From an uncultured Paracoccaceae bacterium (GTDB lineage Bacteria > Pseudomonadota > Alphaproteobacteria > Rhodobacterales > Rhodobacteraceae): 64,000 bases of DNA. The stretch spans positions 62,001 through 126,000 of the forward strand of contig CANMQJ010000007.1 in NCBI GenBank assembly GCA_947500005.1. Reading direction: 5' to 3'. Shown piece by piece: positions 27,648-38,100 of the stretch. The translations under genes were made by a program, and so were the position numbers. Each line of letters begins with the position of its first letter. The stretch's first letter is position 1. The notes under the pieces are model-generated. The model worked only from the letters and a program-made list of their open reading frames with translations. It was not told where the DNA came from and did no database searches.

Positions 27648-28301
27648 TCAAACTTCCTCTTCCGTGTCGTCGTCATATCCCTCCAGCGTACTGGTCGAGA
27701 GCCAGATGTCCTTGTCGATCAGGTTCTTGATAGCGGTAAGCGCGTATTGCAGGCCGGTCAGGAAGAACCCGAGCGGGGCCCAGACGATGATCCACCAGAC
27801 GGGGACCTGAAGCGCGGGGAGCAACCTCCCGCGTGAGGCCTGGGCCAGCAGGTAGTCGACCGAATACCATGTCAGAAGGAACATCGCCGCGGCCGTGGTG
27901 ACGGCGATGATCACCATCAGCACCTTGCGCGCACGCGACGGCATGGCGTCGAAGAAGGCAGACATGCGAATGTGGCGCCCGTGGCGGGCAGCATAAGATA
28001 TTCCGGCAAAGGTGATCAGGATGATCAGCGCGCGGTTCACCTCCTCGGAGAAGAACAGGCTTTGACCTAACACGAACCTCCCAACGACGTTGGCCATTGT
28101 GTTGATTGCCATGGCAAGGACGCCAAAGGCCAGCAACACCGCCTCGATCCGCGCGATGCCAACGTCGATTACCCCGAGAAAGCCCGGCAGACCGGAGACA
28201 TAGCTGGAATCGTCGATGTCGTCGTCGTCGAGCCCCGGCGCCCGCGCATCGGCGATGACGTCCGGATCGACCTCGGGGGGGCTTTCTTCGTTCAGGCGCA
28301 T
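27648..28301 (-). CDS. TRAP transporter small permease (DctQ/TeaB-type)
   Basis: A 217-residue inner-membrane protein with four transmembrane helices. Features: a long acidic N-terminal cytoplasmic region (residues 1-45, many Asp), then [40 protein letters not shown] and [15 protein letters not shown], which is the DctQ signature. The C-terminus ends in an acidic DDDTEEEV tail. The ATG at 28301 was preferred; longer starts have no support. It lies 125 bp after the binding-protein gene, in a stretch with two hairpins. Confidence 0.9.
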   Translation of the reverse strand: MRLNEESPPEVDPDVIADARAPGLDDDDIDDSSYVSGLPGFLGVIDVGIARIEAVLLAFGVLAMAINTMANVVGRFVLGQSLFFSEEVNRALIILITFAGISYAARHGRHIRMSAFFDAMPSRARKVLMVIIAVTTAAAMFLLTWYSVDYLLAQASRGRLLPALQVPVWWIIVWAPLGFFLTGLQYALTAIKNLIDKDIWLSTSTLEGYDDDTEEEV

Positions 28302-28342
28302 CGCCGGGTTCCTGGATATTGTTGCCGTTCTGGAAAAGGAGG

Positions 28343-28418
28343 ATGCCGGCCATGCTCGAGTGGCCGGCATACCGAGCGGGTCGGGTGACGCCACACACAA
28401 GACGCGGCGTTACCCGAC
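28343..28418 (-). promoter_or_regulatory. Two stem-loops in the TRAP binding-protein to small-permease gap
   Basis: First hairpin: 10-bp arms ATGCCGGCCA (28343-28352) and TGGCCGGCAT (28361-28370), 8-base loop. Second: 13-bp arms at 28380-28392 and 28406-28418 with one mismatch. Neither has a U-tract on the minus strand. They may stabilise the upstream binding-protein transcript or attenuate read-through, giving more binding protein than permease. Confidence 0.65.
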
Positions 28419-28426
28419 GCCACGGG

Positions 28427-29437
28427 TCACTCGGAGGCCACTGCCTCCAGATCAGCCTTGAGCTGGGTCAGGATCGCCTCGGCCTGATCGCCACCGATCT
28501 CGAGGAATTGCTGCTCCACCGAATCCGCGGTGTCCATGAAAGGCTGCCGCTGCTCCTCGGTCAGGGTTGTGATCGTCATCGAAGGCTTGGCCTCCTTGAT
28601 CTTGGCCAGCGCCTCCTCGGTCAGGCCAGACTGGTAATCGATGATATAGTCGAAGGCCACGTCGATCGCGTCATCCACAACCTTCTGGTCTTCTTCCGAG
28701 AGCCCGTCATAGAAATCCTTGTTTGCCATGACGGCTGTGGTGAAGTTGTTGTGCCCGGCGCGGGTTATGTGATCCGTCACCTCGTACATCTTGGTCGACT
28801 CGATGAAGAAGGCGGGGTTTTCCTGCCCCTGGATGATGCCGGTCTGCAAGGCGCCATAGACCTCGCCCCAAGGCAGCGGCGTCGGGGTCGCGCCGAAGGC
28901 CTTGTAGCTTTCCACCAGCAGCGGGTTGGTCATGACGCGAAACTTGACCTCGTTCAGGTCTGCTGGTCCCTCGACCGGTTCGGTCGTGGTCATCATGACC
29001 TCACCCTCGGGGAACATGGTCAGCAATTCCAGCCCCTGTTCGGCATAGAGCGGCGGGAACATCTCGTTGATCGCCTTCGATTCCTCGAAGAAGGTGGCCA
29101 GCGTCTCTTCGTCCTGCGGCAGCAGGTAGGGCACGAAGAAAACCTGCGCCTCGGGGATCAAGGCGCCTGTGAAGCCGGGCGACTGGTCTACGAATTGAAG
29201 GATCCCGGATTGGGTCTGTTCCAGGATGCTGTCGGATTCACCCAAAGTCCCGAAGGGAAACAACTGGACCGTGTGATCCGAATTTGCCTCGACCTCTTCC
29301 TTGAATTTCTGGGCGAACTTGCCCTGAACCTCGTCCATGGCCTCTTCGAACGCGTAGCGCCAAGTATCGGCCATCGCGGCGCCCGAGGTCATCAGCAGCG
29401 CCAAGGCGCCGGTTGCAGCGAGTTTTCCGTAACGCAA
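28427..29437 (-). CDS. TRAP transporter substrate-binding protein, TeaA/UehA-like (ectoine uptake candidate)
   Basis: A 336-residue periplasmic binding protein with a signal peptide ending AMA (mature start DTWRYAFEEAMDE). The frame is DctP family: GILQFVDQSPGFTG, AFGATPTPLPWGEVYGALQT and GIIQGQENPAFFIES. From memory it closely resembles Halomonas TeaA, including NSDHTVQ, and the second Glu of YAFEE at the position of a ligand-binding Glu; this is recollection, not alignment. I chose a TTG start at 29437 because AGGGAG lies seven bases upstream and a normal signal peptide results; an ATG at 29473 is the alternative. It is the first gene of the P-Q-M-Usp operon. Confidence 0.85.
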   Translation of the reverse strand: MRYGKLAATGALALLMTSGAAMADTWRYAFEEAMDEVQGKFAQKFKEEVEANSDHTVQLFPFGTLGESDSILEQTQSGILQFVDQSPGFTGALIPEAQVFFVPYLLPQDEETLATFFEESKAINEMFPPLYAEQGLELLTMFPEGEVMMTTTEPVEGPADLNEVKFRVMTNPLLVESYKAFGATPTPLPWGEVYGALQTGIIQGQENPAFFIESTKMYEVTDHITRAGHNNFTTAVMANKDFYDGLSEEDQKVVDDAIDVAFDYIIDYQSGLTEEALAKIKEAKPSMTITTLTEEQRQPFMDTADSVEQQFLEIGGDQAEAILTQLKADLEAVASE

Positions 29438-29572
29438 TGCAATACTCCCTGATTGTTGGCCCCGTTGCGGCATCTTCCGCGACGAGGCTCGGTTTCATGC
29501 CGCAGATCAGTTTCTTGCGGCTCATACCAAAGGGTTCAGGGAAGAGTATGGCAAGTCAATGGCTATATTAAA

Positions 29573-30985
29573 TCATGACAATTCAGACGAAGCCTCTGTC
29601 AGTCCGACCGTGTCGGCATGCGTTTGAGGCGGAAACAGATCCCCGATTGTGATCAAGGCACGCTCAAGATTGCGGCGCCCAGTGGCCCCGAGGCAGATCC
29701 GGATCGCGGGGCGCGTATCCGACACCGAAAACCCGCTCCCCGGCGCCACTGCCACCCCTTCTTCGAGCAACCGTCGGATCACGGCCCCCTCGTCCGCTCC
29801 TGCGCTCAGGGGCAGCCAGCGGTGCAATCCGTGCAGACTCCCGAAACAACGCGGCCCGAGAACCCGCTGCGCCATCCGGTTGCGCGCCGAGAGTTCGGCC
29901 CGATGCGCCAGCAGAAGCCGGTCGGCGATACCGCTTTCCAGCCAATCCGATGCGATCTCGGCCACGAGGGGCGTCGCCATCCACGAAACCGAATGGTGCC
30001 GGTTGACCGTCAGTTCGACCTGTTCCTCAGGCGTGGCGAGAAAGCCCAGCCTCAACCCGGGCGCCAGACTTTTCGACATTCCGGTGAAATAAAAGGTGCG
30101 ATCTGGCGCAAGGCTGGCAATGGGTGGCGGGCGCCTTGCCGCAAGCGGGCCCAGCGGGTCGCACTCCAGGATCGCCAACCCGACCTCCTCGGCGGCAAGC
30201 GCCAGGGCTTCGCGGCGCTCCCGATCCATGATCCGCGCCTGCGGGCCTGCCCCTCCGGGCAACAGGAACACCGCCTTCATCTGACCCGGCGACTCGCGGG
30301 CCGCTTCGATCAGCGCCTCGGGGATCATGCCGCGTTCATCCCCTTCGACACCCTTGAGGCCGACATGCAGATGCTGCGCCGCAGGTCCCAGCGTGTGGCT
30401 GCTGAACGTGTCCGCCGCAATCACCTCGCCGGGATTGGCCACCACGGCGAGTGCGGTGAACATCGCGGGGGTCACACCGTTGGTGATCAGGAGACGCTGG
30501 CGGTTTACCACCAGGCCACAGCGCGCCAGCCACGCGACGGCGAGATCGGAATAGCGCGTAGCGACCTGTTCGGGACGAAGCGCGTGCATCACGGTGTCAG
30601 GCATCGTCTCTGCGATACGTTGCAGGGACGCGCTCCAGGCAGCGGCCATTTCTGGAAGCCTGACCGGCGTCATCAAAGACAGGTCGATCGGCGCCCCAAG
30701 TCCCCTTGTGTCTTGCCAGGGCATTTCGTCGTATTCGCGGGGTTCGTACTGGACGAAAGTCCCCCGTCCCACTTCGCCCGAGACGAGATCGGCGCGGATC
30801 AACTCTTCATAAGCGCGGCTTACGGTCTGAACGGAGACGTCAAGTTGCCAGGCCAACTCACGATGCGTCGGCAGGCGCTGGCCCGGCCGGAGACTGCCTG
30901 AGCCGATGGCTGCCGCGATGGCTTGGGCAAGGCTGCGATAGGCAGGACGCTTGACGTCTTCCTTCTTCAGAGGCCAGTGGGACAT
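29573..30985 (-). CDS. MocR/GntR-type PLP-dependent regulator (EnuR-like candidate)
   Basis: A 470-residue regulator fusing a GntR winged helix (residues 1-80; GQRLPTHRELAWQLDVSVQT recognition region) to an aminotransferase-like domain. The PLP lysine is Lys305 in TGMSKSLAPGLRLGF. Such regulators sense an amine through PLP. EnuR, which controls ectoine uptake/use in Ruegeria, has its PLP Lys at about position 302 and precedes a TRAP P-Q-M-usp set, as here. Start 30985 (MSHWPLKK) fits the family; 31015 is an alternative. It is transcribed toward the TRAP genes with a gap of about 135 bp. Confidence 0.88.
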   Translation of the reverse strand: MSHWPLKKEDVKRPAYRSLAQAIAAAIGSGSLRPGQRLPTHRELAWQLDVSVQTVSRAYEELIRADLVSGEVGRGTFVQYEPREYDEMPWQDTRGLGAPIDLSLMTPVRLPEMAAAWSASLQRIAETMPDTVMHALRPEQVATRYSDLAVAWLARCGLVVNRQRLLITNGVTPAMFTALAVVANPGEVIAADTFSSHTLGPAAQHLHVGLKGVEGDERGMIPEALIEAARESPGQMKAVFLLPGGAGPQARIMDRERREALALAAEEVGLAILECDPLGPLAARRPPPIASLAPDRTFYFTGMSKSLAPGLRLGFLATPEEQVELTVNRHHSVSWMATPLVAEIASDWLESGIADRLLLAHRAELSARNRMAQRVLGPRCFGSLHGLHRWLPLSAGADEGAVIRRLLEEGVAVAPGSGFSVSDTRPAIRICLGATGRRNLERALITIGDLFPPQTHADTVGLTEASSELS

Positions 30986-31169
30986 GAAAACCTGCTTCGC
31001 TCCGCGTTCCGACATCTCTCAACCGTAGTTCGAACGGGCACGGGTCGCGAGAGACAATTCCGGCGAATGGATCGTCAAAGATGATTAAATATCCGGGCCA
31101 AGGAAGGTCTTGGGAGGCAGACGTTTGATCTCTCAGAGTGGGCCACGGCCCGAATGCGGTGGGAAAAGC

Positions 31170-32039
31170 TTACCGTGCCGCGACGTCGGCAGAGTCGAAA
31201 TGCAACTCGCAGCGCAGGCCGGCCGGCAGTGCCAATTTGGAATTGTCCAGATGCAGACGGACCCCGAGTGTGGCAGTGGCGGCGTCGAAGACCCGGTCGA
31301 TCACTGTCACTTCTGCCGGGTGTGGTGTGTCGAGCGGTGGTTCAGGCACCACCGTGAGGTGCTGCCCCAATTCAAGCCTTTCGAAATATGCGATCGGCAC
31401 GAAGGCCTCGACGCGCAATCGGTCCAGGCGCGCAATGGTTAGGATATGCGCCTCCCCCTCGCGATATTCCCCTTCGTTCAGCAGGCGTTCCATCACCACG
31501 CCATCGATAGGGCTCCGCACGATTTTCTGCTCCAGTCGCGCCTTGGCTTCAGACAGTTGCATCGCGGCCAGATCCTGTTCGAGGCGGGCCTGTTCCAGTT
31601 CCCGTTCTGCCAGACGGGCCTCAAGGCGGGCTTCTTCGGCCTGCGACCGGGAAACCGCGTTCTTTTTCAGCAGACGTTCGTTTCGCCGGGCCTGCGCCTC
31701 AAGGAACTCGATTTGCGCCTCAAGGGCAGCGATCTGAGAGCGATCCTCGGCCCGCTTTCGCGCGATGCCGACAGCAATCTCTTCAAGCCCTGTGTCAAGC
31801 CGCGCCACGATCTGCCCGGACGTGACCCTGTCGCCCCGGTCAACCGATACCGAATCGACGATTCCCGCGACAGGCGTCGACAGGCGAATCACCCGGTCCG
31901 GCTCGATCAGGCAACTGACCGGTGCCATCCCGGTATCTGCAAGGGAGCGGTGGGCCCACAGCCCGGACCAGACCGCTGCCTCGGCGATCACAGCCACAAG
32001 ATATAGTGCACGTGCCGTGAAATTCCGGGTTGACGCCAT
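31170..32039 (-). CDS. Periplasmic adaptor (membrane-fusion) protein, divergent from the giant gene
   Basis: A 289-residue HlyD/AcrA-like adaptor. Layout: short N-terminal membrane segment (about residues 10-28), lipoyl half-motif (TPVAGIVDSVSVDRGDRVTS), a coiled-coil hairpin of about 100 residues rich in Glu, Arg and Ala, the second lipoyl half (VRSPIDGVVMERLLNEGEYR), then a beta-barrel (VPIAYFERLELGQHL). It links an inner-membrane pump to a TolC channel. The ATG at 32039 has GGGAAC upstream; an ATG at 32054 is the alternative. The neighbouring giant gene and the lack of an adjacent pump suggest it serves secretion of that protein, but this is inferred. Confidence 0.85.
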   Translation of the reverse strand: MASTRNFTARALYLVAVIAEAAVWSGLWAHRSLADTGMAPVSCLIEPDRVIRLSTPVAGIVDSVSVDRGDRVTSGQIVARLDTGLEEIAVGIARKRAEDRSQIAALEAQIEFLEAQARRNERLLKKNAVSRSQAEEARLEARLAERELEQARLEQDLAAMQLSEAKARLEQKIVRSPIDGVVMERLLNEGEYREGEAHILTIARLDRLRVEAFVPIAYFERLELGQHLTVVPEPPLDTPHPAEVTVIDRVFDAATATLGVRLHLDNSKLALPAGLRCELHFDSADVAAR

Positions 32040-32163
32040 AAAAAAAGTTCCCATCCGGACGCCGGCTGTCCTAGGCTCGAGGATATTGAGAATATCGTGA
32101 AGATTACAAGAAGTTCCATTTTCTGGCGTTTTTTTGTTCCGACCTTGGCGCAAGGACGGAGCG

Positions 32164-32181
32164 CTAGGGGGAAAGATGATG
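32164..32181 (+). promoter_or_regulatory. Ribosome binding site and start of the giant gene
   Basis: AGGGGGAAAG directly precedes tandem ATG codons at 32176 and 32179. Spacing to the first ATG is near optimal, which decides the start of the giant frame. The upstream 136 bp is shared with the divergent adaptor gene; no clear promoter boxes were found. Confidence 0.8.
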
Positions 32182-35100
32182 AAGAAGGTGAGCGGGGCAC
32201 CGGACTCTCCCCTGCGCGATGCCGAAGGCCGCGCAGGAGGAACAGGGCCATCATCGGCCAAAGGCAAGTCTGCACTTCGAAGCGAGACGCTGCTCAGCCG
32301 TGGGCTGCACCTGGAAATGCTGGAACCAAGGATCCTGTTGTCGGCGGATCTGATTCCCATTGCAGGTGAAATCGAGGTTCCGGGCGAAACGGATTTCTAC
32401 ACGTTCGAACTGGCGGAAGAGCGGACCATCGTGTTCGACTCGCTCATCGAGCGATACGACCTGACCTGGTCGCTTGAAGGCGCTGGCGGGGAAATCGTCG
32501 GTCCAACTCAGTTGGCGCGCTCCGATGCCGATCACGGCGGCGAGATCATCGCGCTCGATGCCGGGACGTACACGCTCGCGATTGATGGCGATGGAGCCGC
32601 CCAGGGCGAGTACTCCTTCCGGCTGCTGAACACCGCGAACGCCCAACGCATCGAGACGGACCTGCTGGTCTCGGGCAAGCTGGAGGCGGAAGGTCTGGAA
32701 ACGGATCTCTTCCAGTTCGATGTCGAAGCGGGGACCGAACTCTTCTTCGATGCGCGCAGCTTCGGGAACGGGTCGGCGACCTGGCAGCTTGTCGATCCCG
32801 ACGGCCAGACGGTGTTCGGACCGACGAGCTTTTCTTCCGGCAACGACGTGGAGCGTTTCGCCGCGCCGAAGAGTGGGACCTACACCCTTTTGCTGGAGGG
32901 GCGGATCTCGAACGGTGCCGACAGCGATTACAGCTTTTCCATCTCGCGCGTCGTGGACGAGACCCGGGCGATCACGTTGGATGGTCTGGTAAAAGGCGTC
33001 ATCGCGCAGCCGGGGCAACGTCATGATCTGACATTCACGCTCGAGGCCGACGTGACGGTCCTCTTCGACTCGCTCACTACGGTTCCACTGCCGGTAACGC
33101 TGACCGGGCCGCGCGGGGCGGTGATCGAAAACGCGTTCATGAATCGGCTGGACGCTGGTTGGGGCGAGGGTCTGCTGGAACTGATCGCAGGAGACTATAC
33201 GCTCAGCATCGGGGGAAAGGACGACAGCACTGGCGCCTACGGATTCCGGATGCTTGCCACCAGCGGCGCGGAACGGATCGACCTTGCAGAGCCTGCCACG
33301 GGAACCTTGAGCGACCAAGGGATCGGCGTATTCGGCAGCCGTATCACGTCAGGTGCGCGAGTGGGCGACGGTGGGTTAGCCCAGCTTTTCACCGAGGCCA
33401 CGCCACATTTCTCGGTGCCCGACGCGGATGCCCTGCGCCCCGAAACCCTGACGATCGAGACATGGATACGGCCGGACGCGTTCGATTTCTTCGATCAGAT
33501 CGCCGGCAAGACGACCACCGGCGCCTACAACGACGGCTACGGTCTTTACATGACCGATACCGGCGTGGCGTTCTACCTCAACAGCTGGTTCAACGCCTCT
33601 TCGCGCGTCGCGGCCGATCTGGAACTGGGTGTCTGGAGCCATGTCGCCGCGACCTACGATGGTGCCGCGATCAGTATCTACGTGAACGGTGAGTTGCGCG
33701 AGGAGCGCGCGTATACCGACGATATCAATCACAGCGCCGGACCGCTGCTGATCGGTAGCAATCCCGAAGGCTACAAGATGAAAGGCGCGCTGGACGAGTT
33801 GCGCCTGTGGAGCCGCGCGCTAAATGCCGACGAGATCGCGGATCAGCACGGGCAGGTGATTGGCAGCGCCAATGGGCTGGAGTTGTCACTGGGCTTTGAC
33901 GCGGCTTCTCCAGACAGCGCCGAGGACCGTTCCGCAAACGGGTTCGAGGCGATGGCGGTTGCCGGCCCCGCGCTTGACAGCCGACTGTTTCATTTCGACG
34001 CTGCCGGCGGCGAAACCCTCGTGACGCAGCTGACGCCGGCCGGGATGTCCCTTTCAATATTCGATCCCATGGGAAACCGGATCTTCGGACCGGACAATTC
34101 GCCGGACGAGGACATTACACTTCCCGACACCGCCGGACGATATCTTCTTGCGGTCGAGGCCGAGTCTTGGAACACCCAGCCTCTCGACTACTCGCTGACG
34201 CTTGTGCCCCCCAGCCAGGAGACATTGGAACTCGGCTTCGACACCCTGGTCGAGGGCGAGCTTTCCACCGTCGGCGAAGCCGACAGCTTCAGCTTCAGCC
34301 TCGATGGTGAGGAGCGCATCTACATTGACGCGATTTCGACCGATCGCGGCGACATGACGTGGCAGATATTTGGGCCGCGTGGCCCCGAGACTGCCGCCAG
34401 ACCATTCAGCGCCTCGGACGCCTACAACACGCAACTGGGGGCCGCATTGACGCTTCCGTCAGGCGACTACACGCTGGTGGTGGATGGTATCGGCACAGCG
34501 ACAGGTGCCTATTCCTTCCGCGCCGCGACCCTCTCCGCGGCTGCGGAAATCCAGTATGGCGATACAGTCGATGCCGAGCTCACTCCGGGTAGTCAGACGC
34601 GGATGTTCCGCTTCGAGGCCGCGGGCGGCGACGTCATCTCGCTGGCAAGCGAGGATGGCGCTTATGGGCGGCTGATCGATCCTTTCGCCCGTGAGGTGTT
34701 CTATAACCGGGACTTCGAGGACATTACCGAACAGTTGCTCCGCGTGGCTGGCACCTATACGCTGCTGGTCGAAGGGTTCCCGTTCAACGCCTCGTCCGAA
34801 AGCATCGCGCGCAGCTTCACACTTGAGAAGCTGCGGACCGAAACGCTTCCTGCTCCGAGCGGAACCGAGATCGAGCTGGGCTCCACCATCGACGGCAATA
34901 TCAGCCAGTCGGACGAAGTTGATGACTATGTCTTTACCCTGGACGAGCCGGGCAGTGTCTATTTCGATCAGCTGGCGTCTGACAGTCCCTGGCCCTTCTG
35001 GACGCTGTCGGGCCCGCGCGGGATCGAGGTCGAGAACCGGCCCTTCTATCGTACCAACGCGCGCGAGGCGTCGCAGGATGTGACGCTGGATCTTCCGGCC

Positions 35101-38100
35101 GGGACTTACCAGCTTAGCGTGTTTCTCAATGACGGGGCGTCGTCGGCCTATTCCTTCAGGTTGCTGGACCTGTCGAGCGCGGCCGGAATCGAGATAGGAA
35201 GCCCGGTCACAGGCACCCTGGATCCGGGTCGCAGCACGCAGGTTTTCCGGTTCGAGGGCGCCGCGGGCCAGCGCCTGAGCTTTTCGGACATCTCGTTGGA
35301 CGGGGCGCGATACAATCCTGCGCTGCGCGTCATAGACCCATTCGGTCGAGATGTCTTCGGGCCCTACGAATTGCGCAATGCCCCCGTGCTGGACGTGCTG
35401 CACGATGGCACCTACACGCTCCTCCTCGAAGGCGCGACATACGAGACGGCAGCCAGCCTGACCTATGGTTTCACGCTGAGCGAGGTGGTCGATACAAGCG
35501 CCGCACTGACATTGGGCGAAACGATCGAGGGAGAGCTCGCGACCGCCCACGGGTCCGACAGCTACGCTTTCACGCTGGACGCCACGACTGACGTCGTGCT
35601 CGATGTCCTGTCGCGTTCGGATGACGGCCGCGTCCGCGTCACCGGACCGAACGGTTTCGTTCGGAACCTGCACCTGACCGATGCCGACAGCGCCGACACC
35701 TCGGTCAACCCGTTCATGCGTCTCGCCGCGGGCGACTATCGCATTACGATCACCAGCGACGACAACTGGAACCGACCCGCATATTCCCTGCGCTTGCTGG
35801 ATGCCGCAACCGCCGATGCGGTCGAGTTGGGGACGGCCGTCAGCGGCACGCTGACCCCCGGCGCCGAAACCGACATCTATCGGTTCGACGTGGAGGCGGA
35901 TCAGGTCGTTTCGATCGGCGAGGTGACCAACACGGGCGGGCGGTACAACGCCTATTTCCGCCTGATCGACCCGCTCGGTCAGGTGATCTCGGGCCCGACG
36001 ACACTGAGCGGCCAAGGCGCACAGGAGTTGGAACTCGCGGGCACCTACACGCTGCTGATCGAAGGTCGCGTCTACGAAGATGCAGGTAACGAAATCGCCT
36101 ATGGTTTCACGCTCGTCGATCCGCAGGATCCCGATCCGGTCGCGATTGCCGTAGGAGAAACCGTGGCGGCCGGGATCGCGCGAGCGGGGCAATCCCATCG
36201 CTTCACCTTCGACCTGGCCCAGGACGCCCGGCTCTATCTCGACAGCTTCACCGAGACCAACGAGCTTTGGATACGGGTCGAGGGTCCCGAGGGTCTGGAC
36301 CGCACGACGCGCCTCAATGCTACGGACAGTGTTGACTTCGGTACCGGCAACCCCGTGCTCGACGCAGCGGCGGGAAGCTACACCGCCACGGTCTATGGCA
36401 CGAATGCGGTCACCGGCAGCTTTGCGTTTGCCGTGCGCGACCTTTCCGATGCCGTGGACATGACCCCCGGCACCATCCAGGAAGCGACGCTGGACCCGAA
36501 GCGGGAAACGGATATCTACACTTTCGACGGAGCAGCGGGCGATACTTTCGTGCTGGACGTGCTGCGGCGGGTGAACGCCAGCCAGACAACATACTGGCGG
36601 TTGATCGATCCGGCCGGCAAGCAGGAGATCACGCGCACCAGTTTCCAGGACAGCGGCCCGTTCACCTTGAAGCGCAGCGGCACCTATACCCTGCTGGTCG
36701 AAGGCCGCGTCTACGAGGCAACCGAGGGCATGATCGACTATGCCTTCGTGCTTCAGCCGCAGGTCACCGACGAAATCGAAGCGGACCTTGACGAGATCGG
36801 GGCGCGCGCCGGTTTGAGCGATGCGATCGGGCCGGACAACGGTGGGGCGCAGGGATTCACCGGTTACGAACGGGTCGAGATCGACGATCCCGCGGTGAAC
36901 CGGACCGGCGACGTGAGTTTCTCGCTATGGTTCAAGCCGGACTTGCCTCAGCGTACCTGGCAACCTCTGGTCTATCGCGCGGAGACCGCGGATTCGCGGG
37001 ACCGCCAATATACGCTTTGGCTCAATTCCAGCGGCTACCTGCACCTTACCACTTCGGATGCGAACGGTCAGATCGCGGTCAACTCGCCGGGCGGATCGGT
37101 GCGCTTCGACACTTGGAACCACGTCACGGGCGTTGTCGACCGTGAAACCGATACGCTCAACCTTTACCTCAACGGTCAGTTGGCCGGTACGACCGCCCTG
37201 CGCGACCAGGAGGCCGTGTCGGTGACCACTCCGCTTTCCCTTGGGGGCGAGATCGGCGGGCAATCCGGCTTCGAAGGCGCAATGAGCGATTTCCGCCTCT
37301 ACGACGCAGCGTTGAGCACGGAAGATGCCGAGGCGCTGGCTGGCGGCGGCGAAGCTGCGACCGATCCCCTGCTGCACCTGAGAATGGACGAGGCACCGGG
37401 GGCGGAGACACTCGCCGACGCGACCGGGAACGACCGCTCAGGCAAGGTCGTGGATCTGGCAGCGCCGTTGGCCGGTCTCTTCAAGAACCGGATCGAGACC
37501 GCGGGCGAGGTACATCTCTACAGCTTCACGCTCGACGAGGCGCAGCGGATCTACTGGGACACGATGGGCAACCGCGGAGATGTCCGCGCCGAATTGCGTG
37601 GACCCAACGGGCTGAGCATCTCGCGAGCGCTGAATGCTACGGGTGCCAATTTCAATGGCGGAAACTACAGCTTCGATGCCCCTGCCGGTGACTATACGCT
37701 GACGGTGCGAGCCGATGCAGCGACCAAGGCCGCCTATGCGCTGCGACTGCTGCAATTCGGAGATGCCGAGTTGATCGAGGCCGATGGGAACGACGTGACT
37801 GGTGCCATCCCGGCCGGTCGCGCCTCGGCTGCCTTCGCTTTCGACGTAACCGAAGGTGACCAGATCCTCGTCGACATGAACTCGATCGATCAGGGCGCGG
37901 GCAATTCTGCCTGGCGTCTTTTCGACCCCTTCGGACAGCTGATCCTGGGGCCGCTCAATGCCGATGACATCGCCGCGACCACGATGCAGTTCACCGGTCG
38001 CTACACACTCGTATTGGAATCACAGCGTGGGCTCGATCCGCATCAGGACATCGCCTATCGCTTCCAAGTACATCGCATTTCCACCGAAGAGGTCTCTATC

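Noticed and set aside
25892..31169. Ectoine breakdown genes linked to the TRAP cluster
   Set aside because: None of the eut-type hydrolase, dehydrogenase or transaminase genes is present; the cluster ends at the UspA gene.
34459..36198. A 579-codon minus-strand open frame under the PPC-like array
   Set aside because: Same cause; its sequence has no plausible start site or domain.
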